Below, in pieces: positions 7,816 through 15,148 of a DNA stretch of 64,000 nt. The notes beneath the pieces are model-generated. The model had not been told where the DNA came from, made no database searches, and saw only the letters and a program-made list of their open reading frames with translations. The stretch lies in the NCBI RefSeq assembly GCF_014641615.1, contig NZ_BMIB01000003.1, positions 682,001 to 746,000 on the forward strand. Direction: 5' to 3'. Within the stretch, counting starts at the first letter, position 1; each line of letters starts with the position of its first letter. The position numbers and the translations under genes are program-made. Origin of the DNA: Filimonas zeae. Lineage in GTDB: Bacteria; Bacteroidota; Bacteroidia; Chitinophagales; Chitinophagaceae.

Positions 7816-8694
7816 TGCTGTTACTTCCAGCCGGTAACCTCTGCCGTGTACGTTTACCAGCTTTACCTGAATATCCTGCTGCAGATGCTTGCGGAGTTTA
7901 GAAACATACATATCCAGGCTGCGTCCTGTTATTACCCCTTCTTCCTCCCATCCTTCTTTTTGTAACTGATCGCGGCTGATCAGTTGATTTAAGTGTCTGG
8001 CAAATATGCCCAACAGCTTGCTTTCTTTGCTGGTTAGTGGTATTTCCTGTTGCTGATATTGCAGGCGTTGCTGTTCTGGATAAAAAGCGTAAGCGCCTAT
8101 GCTTACCGGAGCTTCTGTGGAAGCGGCTTCGGGAGTGTCAGCTACGTGTGCGGGCTGTTTTTGTCTCCGTTTGTACCACATACCAAGGCCGGTAAGTGCT
8201 ATCAGGGAAGCGCCGGCGCCCCAGAGCATTTTGTTTTGTACCCGCGCCGGTGGTTCGGAAAAGAGAATTTGTATCTGATAGCAGTCAGCAGGCTGTTTGC
8301 GGTTGCTGCAGGGTGATGGCATGTTGCTGACCCCTTTGGCAAAACCGTAAACCACTTCACGGTTATTGCAGGCCAATACATTTACCACATATTGGGCAGG
8401 CAGGGTGCCGCCGGTTGCCAGGTTGCGGCTTACAATGGCTATCAGCGTATCAGGGTGAAAAGAGAACGGACTTTCAAAACTGATGCGAAATTCATTGTCT
8501 GCTACCTGCTGCACGGGTAGTACCCGTGAGGTGTCGTCGCCAGCCGCCAGCAGTAACTGATGACCAATCTGCCGCATAATAATACCTGCCGCTGCGTTGC
8601 CGAATGGCGACCGTGCAGTACGGCCATACCCGTTGCTGTAACAAAAGGTGGCAAACAAAGCCAGTATTACTATTAAATGTCGCCGATACATCAT
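7810..8694 (-). CDS. Membrane-anchored winged-helix transcription regulator (ToxR/CadC-like layout, reversed)
   Basis: A 294-residue one-component regulator. Residues 1-24 are a signal peptide or membrane anchor. About 25-150 is a periplasmic domain with three cysteines (109, 129, 138) that could form disulfides. 157-173 is a membrane segment followed by basic YKRRQK. 198-291 is an OmpR/PhoB-type winged helix (LTSKESKLLGIFARH, ISRDQLQKEGWEE, SLDMYVSKLRKHL, NVHGRGYRLEV). Unlike ToxR, the DNA-binding domain is C-terminal, a layout known in Chitinophagaceae. It would sense an envelope signal and bind DNA at the membrane. The adjacent 21-bp arrays and the PepSY-like gene are candidate targets (inference). 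Confidence 0.85.
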   Translation of the reverse strand: MMYRRHLIVILALFATFCYSNGYGRTARSPFGNAAAGIIMRQIGHQLLLAAGDDTSRVLPVQQVADNEFRISFESPFSFHPDTLIAIVSRNLATGGTLPAQYVVNVLACNNREVVYGFAKGVSNMPSPCSNRKQPADCYQIQILFSEPPARVQNKMLWGAGASLIALTGLGMWYKRRQKQPAHVADTPEAASTEAPVSIGAYAFYPEQQRLQYQQQEIPLTSKESKLLGIFARHLNQLISRDQLQKEGWEEEGVITGRSLDMYVSKLRKHLQQDIQVKLVNVHGRGYRLEVTAE

Positions 8695-8814
8695 ATTGTG
8701 AAATTAGGCAGTTCCTTTCAGCGGAAATACTGTAACCTGTTCATTTACAAAGATTTTACAACCCGTTTACAGTCTTTTTACCGCCCATTGAACCGGTAAG
8801 TCTGCCCGGCTTTT

Positions 8815-8822
8815 TAAGTTTG
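8815..8822 (+). promoter_or_regulatory. -7 promoter element (TAAGTTTG) for yceI-like gene
   Basis: Matches TAnnTTTG. The nearest upstream TTG (8788-8790) is 24 bases away, slightly longer than usual. Transcription would start about ten bases before the ATG at 8838. Confidence 0.4.
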
Positions 8823-8837
8823 GGCAAAACATCGGTT

Positions 8838-9515
8838 ATGTATAAAATTATGATTTTATCCGCCACCATACTCCTTGGCGGTTTTGTGGTGCTAAAGGCT
8901 ACACGCAAAGCACCGGCAGCACCTGTTGATCATCACAAAACGAAATCCTTATCTGGTCAGCCTGCAGGAAATTCGGCCTGGCAGCTACTGCCGCAAGCCA
9001 GTGAAATACAGTGGAAAGCCTCGTATATAACCGGTGGTGGTCACCAGGGTACCATTGGGTTGCTGGGTGGCACTCTACAGACCGGTAACTTTCAGCTGAT
9101 CACGGGCGGACGATTTGTGATAGACATGAACAGCATCCGCAGCACCGATTTGCCTGATGAAAACGGAGGTAAAGATTTAGACCAACACCTGAAATCGGAC
9201 GATTTTTTTGCTACCGGCCGTTTCCCCACTGCTACCTTCGCGGTTAGCGGCAGCACTCCGTTTGTACCCGCCAATATTACCGGTAACCTGTCTCTGAAAG
9301 GCGTATCGCAACCGCTGACTGTTCCGTTTGTATGGCATGTGCAGAATGATACGCTGATTGTTCAGGCGAATCTGACGATTGACAGAACACAATGGGGCAT
9401 CAACTACCACTCCGAAGGAATATTAAGTGCGGTGAAAGATGGGGTTATTTCCAATAAGGTAGATCTGGTGCTGCAGCTGCGGTTTGGCAGAATGAAAGCG
9501 GGGGATGGTTGTTAA
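8838..9515 (+). CDS. YceI-family periplasmic lipid-binding protein
   Basis: A 225-residue protein whose ATG at 8838 (MYKIMILSATILLGGFVV) starts an N-terminal membrane segment or signal; the TTG at 8820 is rejected because it overlaps the promoter. From about residue 48 comes the YceI beta barrel: SEIQWKASYITGGGHQGTIG, FVIDMNSIRSTDLPD, the helical LDQHLKSDDFFATGRFPTAT, and VSQPLTVPFVWH. YceI proteins bind isoprenoid lipids such as polyprenyl chains or quinones. The final LVLQLRFGRMKAGDGC is repeated exactly, with its stop codon, at 10768-10818. It converges with the lipoprotein gene at 9610. Confidence 0.9.
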   Translation: MYKIMILSATILLGGFVVLKATRKAPAAPVDHHKTKSLSGQPAGNSAWQLLPQASEIQWKASYITGGGHQGTIGLLGGTLQTGNFQLITGGRFVIDMNSIRSTDLPDENGGKDLDQHLKSDDFFATGRFPTATFAVSGSTPFVPANITGNLSLKGVSQPLTVPFVWHVQNDTLIVQANLTIDRTQWGINYHSEGILSAVKDGVISNKVDLVLQLRFGRMKAGDGC

Positions 9516-9552
9516 AACAAAAATGTATGGCAAGGGGTGTATTAACAAAGAG

Positions 9553-9577
9553 ACAGGCTGCCCCAAAAGCAGCCTGT
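9553..9577. terminator. Hairpin between convergent genes
   Basis: ACAGGCTGC (9553-9561) and GCAGCCTGT (9569-9577) form a perfect nine-base-pair stem. There is no strong T run, so termination efficiency is uncertain. Confidence 0.5.
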
Positions 9578-9609
9578 ACAATACAGAAAAACATTGCTAT
9601 TACTGTTAC

Positions 9610-10365
9610 TTAGTTAATTTCAATCGTGCCATGTTCATAACTTTCAATAAAAGGGCCTACGTTAAAAAAAGCAGTTCCTCTCACCACATAGCCCGGTTCT
9701 GCACCAAAAACCGGTGTTTCTACTTTCACGGTAATACGATATAGGAACTCTCGTTTACAGGCTACAACTCCGTAACCGTGTCCAATTTCAAAAACTGTCT
9801 TATTGTCGGCAGCTTTCACTCCTGAACCTGGTATTAAGCCGCCTTCATTCCAATTGCCTTGTTCTACGTCGTTGGTAAAAACATACGAAACGTTTCCATG
9901 GCTTAACCGCCAGTTCACATTGTTCGTTACATCTAACAATCGTATTCCGGAATTGTCTGGCCCGGATGATTTCATGCAACGTACGTAAGAGAACCCCTTG
10001 TTATTGGCCTGATCCCAATAAAAAGGACTGTGATTGTTTACGGAATCACGTACACTTGTACCATATTGGGCGTGAAACTGCTTAAGGAATGCCGCTTCCT
10101 GTGCCTTCGTTTGTTCAGGGGTACTTCTCACCGCATCAATAGCCTGCAAGGTAGTTTCCAGTTCCTCCAGATTGGCGGCTTCCAACGTTACTTCCCGTAC
10201 TTCCAGCCCCGAATCGGCAGGGTCGCCAACCTTTCTGAAATTATATTTTTCAAATAAGCTTGCTACCGTTGGTTTATCTGTGTTGTCAGCTGATGATTGT
10301 TCTTTGTTACAGGCTACCATAGACAGGAGGCCTGCTATCACCAGCAGGTGTTTTACTTTTTTCAT
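9610..10365 (-). CDS. Lipoprotein of unknown function
   Basis: A 251-residue protein with a lipoprotein signal, MKKVKHLLVIAGLLSMVAC; cysteine 19 is the likely acylation site. A helical stretch follows to about 120 (ANLEELETTLQAIDAVRSTP, then KAQEAAFLKQFHAQYGTSVR), then a beta-rich domain with aromatic residues (NVNWRLSHGNVSYVFTNDVE, FEIGHGYGVVACKREFLY, YVVRGTAFFNVGPF). I do not recognise the family. A small membrane protein gene (10393-10617) lies 27 bases upstream on the same strand and may be co-transcribed. Confidence 0.75.
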   Translation of the reverse strand: MKKVKHLLVIAGLLSMVACNKEQSSADNTDKPTVASLFEKYNFRKVGDPADSGLEVREVTLEAANLEELETTLQAIDAVRSTPEQTKAQEAAFLKQFHAQYGTSVRDSVNNHSPFYWDQANNKGFSYVRCMKSSGPDNSGIRLLDVTNNVNWRLSHGNVSYVFTNDVEQGNWNEGGLIPGSGVKAADNKTVFEIGHGYGVVACKREFLYRITVKVETPVFGAEPGYVVRGTAFFNVGPFIESYEHGTIEIN

Positions 10366-10392
10366 TCTTAAGTTGTTTAGGTAGATGTCTTT

Positions 10393-10617
10393 TTATTCTT
10401 TTACAGACATCAGAATCAATGCACCACAGAGCAGGCAACTCATTGCCACCCCGAGATAGTAAAATTGTAAATAGATAGGGTGATGACTAGTCAGAGTAAT
10501 CTGGTCTGTTAACTGAATTTTGTTACTGTTTAACTCCATTCCGTAAATAGCTGCCGCCAACCCTAAAAGAAGTAAGGTGCAGGAAATCAGTAGTTTAACT
10601 TTTCGCAAAGCGCTCAT
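10393..10617 (-). CDS. Small two-helix membrane protein
   Basis: A 74-residue protein starting MSALRKVKLLISCTLLLLGL at 10617; the upstream in-frame start at 10665 adds residues that do not look coding. Two hydrophobic segments, about 8-27 and 50-70, are joined by a polar loop. No family recognised. It probably shares a transcript with the lipoprotein gene at 9610-10365. Confidence 0.55.
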   Translation of the reverse strand: MSALRKVKLLISCTLLLLGLAAAIYGMELNSNKIQLTDQITLTSHHPIYLQFYYLGVAMSCLLCGALILMSVKE

Positions 10618-10760
10618 AAGTAATGTTGTTTGGTTAGACAATGTTTTTCGTAGTTGTATATACACCTGGAAACGTGGAATTATCCCATAATCTCTCAGAT
10701 TATCTGAAAAAAATGGCTGATGCCTGAGCAGGCACGGGCAATATGGTATGGCAGCGGAAG

Positions 10761-10826
10761 ATAAGAACTGGTGTTGCAGCTGCGGTTTGGCAGAATGAAA
10801 GCGGGTGACGGTTGCTAAAAAACAAA
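10761..10826 (+). pseudogene. Vestigial copy of the yceI 3' end
   Basis: About 66 bases closely match 9454-9521. The frame 10768-10818 encodes LVLQLRFGRMKAGDGC plus stop, identical in protein to the end of the YceI gene, with a few silent DNA changes. Nothing recognisable as yceI precedes it. It is the remnant of a tandem duplication whose second copy was largely deleted, or of a rearrangement that placed the two lipoprotein-type genes between the copies. Confidence 0.8.
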
Positions 10827-10844
10827 GGAGCGTTTGCCCCTGTT

Positions 10845-11348
10845 TTAGCGTACAGCTTTTAATACAATCAGTGTATCTGCAGGCGAACCGGTGTTGGTAT
10901 TGGCTACCACTGACAAGGTATCGTTGTTATAATGCCAGGTGCCGCAGGTATGAAAAGCACTGGTGATAGCAGCACCTTCCGGGGTGTTGCACAGCTCATC
11001 CGGCGATTCTTGCTGCCACTCGATCAACAGCGGATTGTGAAATTTTATGGTATTGTTCTGCTTTAATAAGAAATAGGTGTTATAGTGCTTTCCTGTGCTA
11101 CTTTTTATAAAAAGGGGGCCGCTTATTTTTACATACGCTTCACCGCCCTCGTACAGGAAAAAAACCTGGTAACGGGTGCTGCTATCTGTGTAGCGGTAAA
11201 CGGTGTTATTTTCCTGCCGTAGTAGCTGTAATTGCCAGTTTTTACGCAGCATTCGTTTTTCTGCTGCTGTAGCGTGATAAACATTCGCTACGCGACTGGC
11301 ACAGCTGGTTGTTAGTATCAGTAGAAAAAGCCAATATTTGTTATGCAT
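10845..11348 (-). CDS. Lipoprotein of unknown function
   Basis: A 167-residue protein, MHNKYWLFLLILTTSCASRV, with a lipobox ending at cysteine 16. The rest is predicted beta-rich (VYRYTDSSTRYQVFFLYEGG, KISGPLFIKSS, GTWHYNNDTLSVVA). The closing GTW.Y..DTL.V pattern resembles small lipocalin-like lipoproteins of Bacteroidota, but I would not assign it. It is flanked downstream by the yceI remnant and upstream by a decayed ORF. Confidence 0.7.
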   Translation of the reverse strand: MHNKYWLFLLILTTSCASRVANVYHATAAEKRMLRKNWQLQLLRQENNTVYRYTDSSTRYQVFFLYEGGEAYVKISGPLFIKSSTGKHYNTYFLLKQNNTIKFHNPLLIEWQQESPDELCNTPEGAAITSAFHTCGTWHYNNDTLSVVANTNTGSPADTLIVLKAVR

Positions 11349-11374
11349 ATATGCTTGGGGTATGCTTTAAGGGG

Positions 11375-11600
11375 TTATTGTTTCAATTTGACGGTAAAAC
11401 GCATAGCTCGTTTAAAATCATCATAATAGGAATCAAATTTAAGTTGGTATAAGTAACTGGTAGTGAGAAATTGAAAAAACATTCTATTTCACTAGAACCC
11501 TCTTGTCCGTTAATATTACACAGGCTTTATCGTCAAAGTTGCAAGAGCCCTGATTCTGGAGGCTGATAGTCCAATGGTAAAAAAGACAAGTATGGGTTGC
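11375..11600 (-). pseudogene. Decayed ORF, readable in three frames
   Basis: On the minus strand, protein-like text runs across frame changes: ATHTCLFYHWTISLQNQGSC then NFDDKAC; after a shift CNINGQEGSSEIECFFNFSL; after another shift TTSYLYQLKFDSYYDDFKRA then MRFTVKLKQ and a stop at 11375. No ATG or signal peptide remains. The pieces suggest the C-terminal half of a secreted beta-sandwich protein, family not recognised. The decay marks the left edge of the AT-rich island. Confidence 0.5.
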
Positions 11601-12034
11601 ACCCCGAAGCATACTTGTATTGGGAGGGTTGAAGCTATTGTTTTTCATCTAAAAGCAGATATGTATCCATAATTCACCACAATATCAAGTGTATTTACAT
11701 TAAGATTGGCCAATATTTGATAGAGATAAGCAAATGTCTTTCTTTTTGAAGGGTAATTATTTGTAGCCAATTTTAAGTGAAGTGTGGTGTCAGGTTATGG
11801 TATTCTATGCTTATACTAATAGATTTAATGGAAATGTGAAGAGTAATGTTTGCTTGATTTTACATGGGTTTAATTCGTTTCAAGTTATTAAGTTGGCTAA
11901 AAATAGAATTGTTCGATGATGAAATATTGATTCTTGTGAATGTGTTTGTGAGAAAAAGTTTAAATTATGCTTTTTTTGTAATAAAAGATTGGCTGCCTGT
12001 TTTCTCAACAGCTATTCGATTAATGTTATTATAT
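11601..12034. other. AT-rich non-coding stretch before helicase
   Basis: About 430 bases of low GC. The helicase frame is open upstream to 11864, but those residues show no helicase similarity and are probably untranslated. I see no clear promoter match, no attachment-site repeat and no RNA gene. Confidence 0.4.
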
Positions 12035-13087
12035 ATGGCAAAGGAGTCTTGGTATATTAACGAGTCGGAACTTGATGACTATCAGATCAGAATTGTAAGA
12101 AGAAACCTAAATAGTTCTTTTATCGTTAAAGGATGTGCAGGGAGCGGGAAAACAGTATTGGCACTTTGGCGTGCAAAAGAATTGGCCGAACAGGGGAACA
12201 AAGATTATCTTGTAATTGTGTTTACCAAAGCATTAAAGCAGTTTATCGAAGATGGTATTAACACAATTGGTATTGATGGGGCAAAGGTTTTATACCATTG
12301 GGAGTGGGAGCATCGGATGAAGCCTAGAGCTGAATATATTATTGTTGATGAGGTGCAGGACTTCGATATAGATGAGTTAAAGGAATTACGAAAAGCGGCC
12401 AAAAAGAACTTTATTCTTTTTGGAGATTCTGCACAACAGTTGTATAAGTACTTAGACAGGAAAGGACAGTTATTAACCATGGAAGAGATTCAGGTGTTGA
12501 CTGGAATTCCAATGGAAAATTTGGTGATTAATCATAGGCTTCCAAAGAAAATAGCCAAGGTTGCAGAGCAGGTTACTTTGTCAACGGACCCTCTCGTTGA
12601 TCGTTGTAAAAAGGAAGGTGTAAGTAAGCCGAGGTTGATTGAGTGCTCAAATTTTGAGGATGAACTTTCCTATATTAGAGAAGTTGTTACTGCACAGAAA
12701 TATACTGATGTAGGTGTTCTTTTTCCCAATAATCAAGATGTAAAAAAAGCCAAAGATTATTTCGATAAAACAGGATGGGGTGTAGAGGCTAAATATCGCA
12801 TTGACGGAAATGATACAATTAGTTTGAACTTCAAAACTGACAACCCTAAGCTTATGACTTATCATAGTGCAAAGGGATTGCAGTTTGAAGTGACATTTGT
12901 TCCAAAATGTTCTGTAGTTGGAGAGACAGAGAGAAATCCGCTGTATGTGGCGTTGACGAGGAGTTACAGAGATTTGTTTATTTCTTACTCAAATAAATTA
13001 TCTCCCTTCATTGAAGGGGTTGATCGGGCATTATTTGAATTTCACGACGAAAAAAAGAAAAGTACATTAGGTGATTTGCCTTTTTAG
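12035..13087 (+). CDS. SF1 (UvrD/Rep-like) helicase or ATPase, compact
   Basis: A 350-residue superfamily 1 motor. Motif I (Walker A) is GCAGSGKT at 33-40; motif II IIVDEVQDF at 102-110; motif III-like LFGDSAQQLYKY at 128-139; motif IV-like NHRLPKKIAKV; motif V TYHSAKGLQFEVTFVP at 275-290; motif VI LYVALTRSYRDLFISYS at 303-319. All core ATPase residues are present, but the 1B and 2B insertions of UvrD are lacking. ATG 12035 is preferred to 11864 because similarity begins here. The next gene starts two bases after the stop, so the two are surely co-expressed. Base composition is much more AT-rich than the neighbourhood. Gabija GajB is also an SF1 helicase, but longer. Confidence 0.88.
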   Translation: MAKESWYINESELDDYQIRIVRRNLNSSFIVKGCAGSGKTVLALWRAKELAEQGNKDYLVIVFTKALKQFIEDGINTIGIDGAKVLYHWEWEHRMKPRAEYIIVDEVQDFDIDELKELRKAAKKNFILFGDSAQQLYKYLDRKGQLLTMEEIQVLTGIPMENLVINHRLPKKIAKVAEQVTLSTDPLVDRCKKEGVSKPRLIECSNFEDELSYIREVVTAQKYTDVGVLFPNNQDVKKAKDYFDKTGWGVEAKYRIDGNDTISLNFKTDNPKLMTYHSAKGLQFEVTFVPKCSVVGETERNPLYVALTRSYRDLFISYSNKLSPFIEGVDRALFEFHDEKKKSTLGDLPF

Positions 13088-13089
13088 AT

Positions 13090-14997
13090 ATGAAAACATA
13101 TATTCCATTTAACTCTAATGATTTCAATAGTGTTTTTACTACACTTTCGATATCTCCTGCCGTTTTTTATAATAATAGAGGATTTAGTTATAAAAGATCT
13201 AGTGTATGTTTGCTGAGCCCCAATCCTAAATTTCTCTTGGGGTTTGATTTGCCGGTTTTTCATTTAAAAAAAAATGATTGGGATGAAGGGGTCCCTTTAT
13301 TGTTGGAAGTTGATTTGGATTTAGGTGAATTTGATTGTAGGCTAGATAATCATGGATTTAGATATAAAGCTATTAATAGAACTATTTTTCTTGTCGCTTC
13401 CTTTAAGGTGCTATTTCGGGCCCAACAGGAGCTGGATGAGGTTTTTGCTAGATCGTTAAAAAGTATTGAGGCTAAATATGTTGATTATGCAAAGACGAAT
13501 TCGCAAGTTGCCAAGGACTTTATATCAATAGAGAATATCCCCGATTTTTTTTATCCTAAAGAGAATAATAATCTCACAGAGGCCTATTTTTATAATGAAC
13601 GATTTGTAGATCGAATGTTTGGTGCTGTTTTGGGCGGTTTGATAGGTTGCCTGAATTCTTTACCTGCAAGCTGGATGGATATAAGTAAGTTATTGCGTGA
13701 GCTGAATAATAAACTTGCTATTTATGTAAACAGATTAAATGGGGCTAATGAAGTAGATAAGGATTCGCTTTTTATTCTAACCTCTGAATTTTATGCCAAG
13801 TGGCAAAAAGTAGAAACCTTAGAGACTACAATATTGTTGTCTTCAAATATGTCCACTGAAGATATTGATAGAGTAAAATCTCTGAGTGTTTTAGGTGTTT
13901 CAGTTTTTGAACTTTTGATACAGGGACTGGTTGTAGGCCAGCTGAAAGAATTGCCTGTTTCTCTTTTAATTAAAAGACTTGAATTAGCGATTAAGGCTAA
14001 GTATAATAGCAGATTTCCTGTTAGCTATATTGAAAAATTGGATAGAGCTTTGTCTGATTTAAATAGCTCAATTGAGGGCGAGATTGATAAATTTAAGGAT
14101 AGTAACCTGTTCTGTTCTAATATCATAAGATTTACGAAAAGCGATAGCAGAGGTGTTGGTATTATATTAAATACAGATTTTGGTTTTGTTGAAGGTGAAT
14201 ATCTTAAAGAAACTGTACTATTTTTTTTGCGCTTCGACGGTATTGTAAATGTTGATGCGTTTTTTAGCGACAGAAGAGGTGTGTTAATTGAGTTGGCAAA
14301 TCATTTCAAGAAAAATATAGCAGACTTTGATGATTCTGAGGAAAGAAAATATCTGCTTCGTCTGATGAAATCTTTTGAGTCTTTGAGGGATGGATTTAAT
14401 ATTACAAGTATTGACAACGAGGTGCTAAGAGTTTTAGGGATATTGTTTACTTCGGGACGAGATTTGTCACATTTTATTGACAATCTAGAAAGTGAGTTGA
14501 TTTCAAACTTGGGAGCCGCGTTGTGTATTTGGGGGACTGTTTATGGTGCTGCCAGTTTACCCAAAACTTTAATGAAAGGTTTGGGTGATAATATTGCGAA
14601 TACTAGGATTTTGATTGATGGATTTGCTGCTATTATAAAAGATTTCACTTTAGAAACAAGTGATTCTTCGGATAGTACTCACACTTTTGTCCGTTTTGTA
14701 GGACCTTCTCTTACTGAAGATAGTTTTACAGAGAAGGATGATTCGAATAATAATAATGAGAGTCCCGTAGCTGGCGATGTCGGGAAGTTCTCAGAAGCAG
14801 AGCTAATGATTTTAGATATTGTTGCTTTGAATAAAAGATTGTCTTTGTCTGAATTAAAGAAAAGATGCGGTAAGGTAGTGAAATCTCAGTCAGACCTTGA
14901 AGATGTTATACTGAATGAGCTGAATCTATATATAAAGATAGAAAAAGAAGGAGGGAAAAAAGTCGCAGTTTATAAATCGGGGACTACGGATAGTTAG
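13090..14997 (+). CDS. Unknown 635-residue partner of the helicase
   Basis: I do not recognise this protein. It starts MKTYIPFNSNDFNSVFTTLS, and the N-terminal 110 residues look beta-rich. About 110-330 is mostly helical (LFRAQQELDEVFARSLKSIE, then MSTEDIDRVKSLSVLGVSVF). About 350-400 has GVGIILNTDFGFVEGEYLKE. Around 480-500 is a hydrophobic patch (LGAALCIWGTVYGAASL), possibly buried or membrane-touching. A low-complexity linker (EKDDSNNNNESPVAGD) precedes a C-terminal segment of about 70 residues (FSEAELMILDIVALNKRLSL, then SELKKRCGKV) that could be a winged helix. No nuclease motif is obvious. It is coupled to the helicase with a two-base gap and shares its AT-rich composition. Confidence 0.85.
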   Translation: MKTYIPFNSNDFNSVFTTLSISPAVFYNNRGFSYKRSSVCLLSPNPKFLLGFDLPVFHLKKNDWDEGVPLLLEVDLDLGEFDCRLDNHGFRYKAINRTIFLVASFKVLFRAQQELDEVFARSLKSIEAKYVDYAKTNSQVAKDFISIENIPDFFYPKENNNLTEAYFYNERFVDRMFGAVLGGLIGCLNSLPASWMDISKLLRELNNKLAIYVNRLNGANEVDKDSLFILTSEFYAKWQKVETLETTILLSSNMSTEDIDRVKSLSVLGVSVFELLIQGLVVGQLKELPVSLLIKRLELAIKAKYNSRFPVSYIEKLDRALSDLNSSIEGEIDKFKDSNLFCSNIIRFTKSDSRGVGIILNTDFGFVEGEYLKETVLFFLRFDGIVNVDAFFSDRRGVLIELANHFKKNIADFDDSEERKYLLRLMKSFESLRDGFNITSIDNEVLRVLGILFTSGRDLSHFIDNLESELISNLGAALCIWGTVYGAASLPKTLMKGLGDNIANTRILIDGFAAIIKDFTLETSDSSDSTHTFVRFVGPSLTEDSFTEKDDSNNNNESPVAGDVGKFSEAELMILDIVALNKRLSLSELKKRCGKVVKSQSDLEDVILNELNLYIKIEKEGGKKVAVYKSGTTDS

Positions 14998-15148
14998 ATA
15001 TCTTTTGATTGGTGTGAGTTAGCTGATTTGCTATTTAATCTGTATGGTTAATTATTTTATTGGGGACAGTACTAAAATATAAGAGTGTAAACTTTTAATC
15101 GGGGGTGATGGGTTGTTTCTAGGAAATAAGTTTTTAACTGTCGGGTTG

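Noticed and set aside
11586..11618. Hairpin ACAAGTATG/CATACTTGT as a regulatory RNA or terminator
   Set aside because: Partly inside the decayed ORF and without a T run.
11864..12034. N-terminal extension of the helicase to 11864
   Set aside because: The 57 extra residues lack helicase similarity and look like translated AT-rich leader; 12035 fits better.
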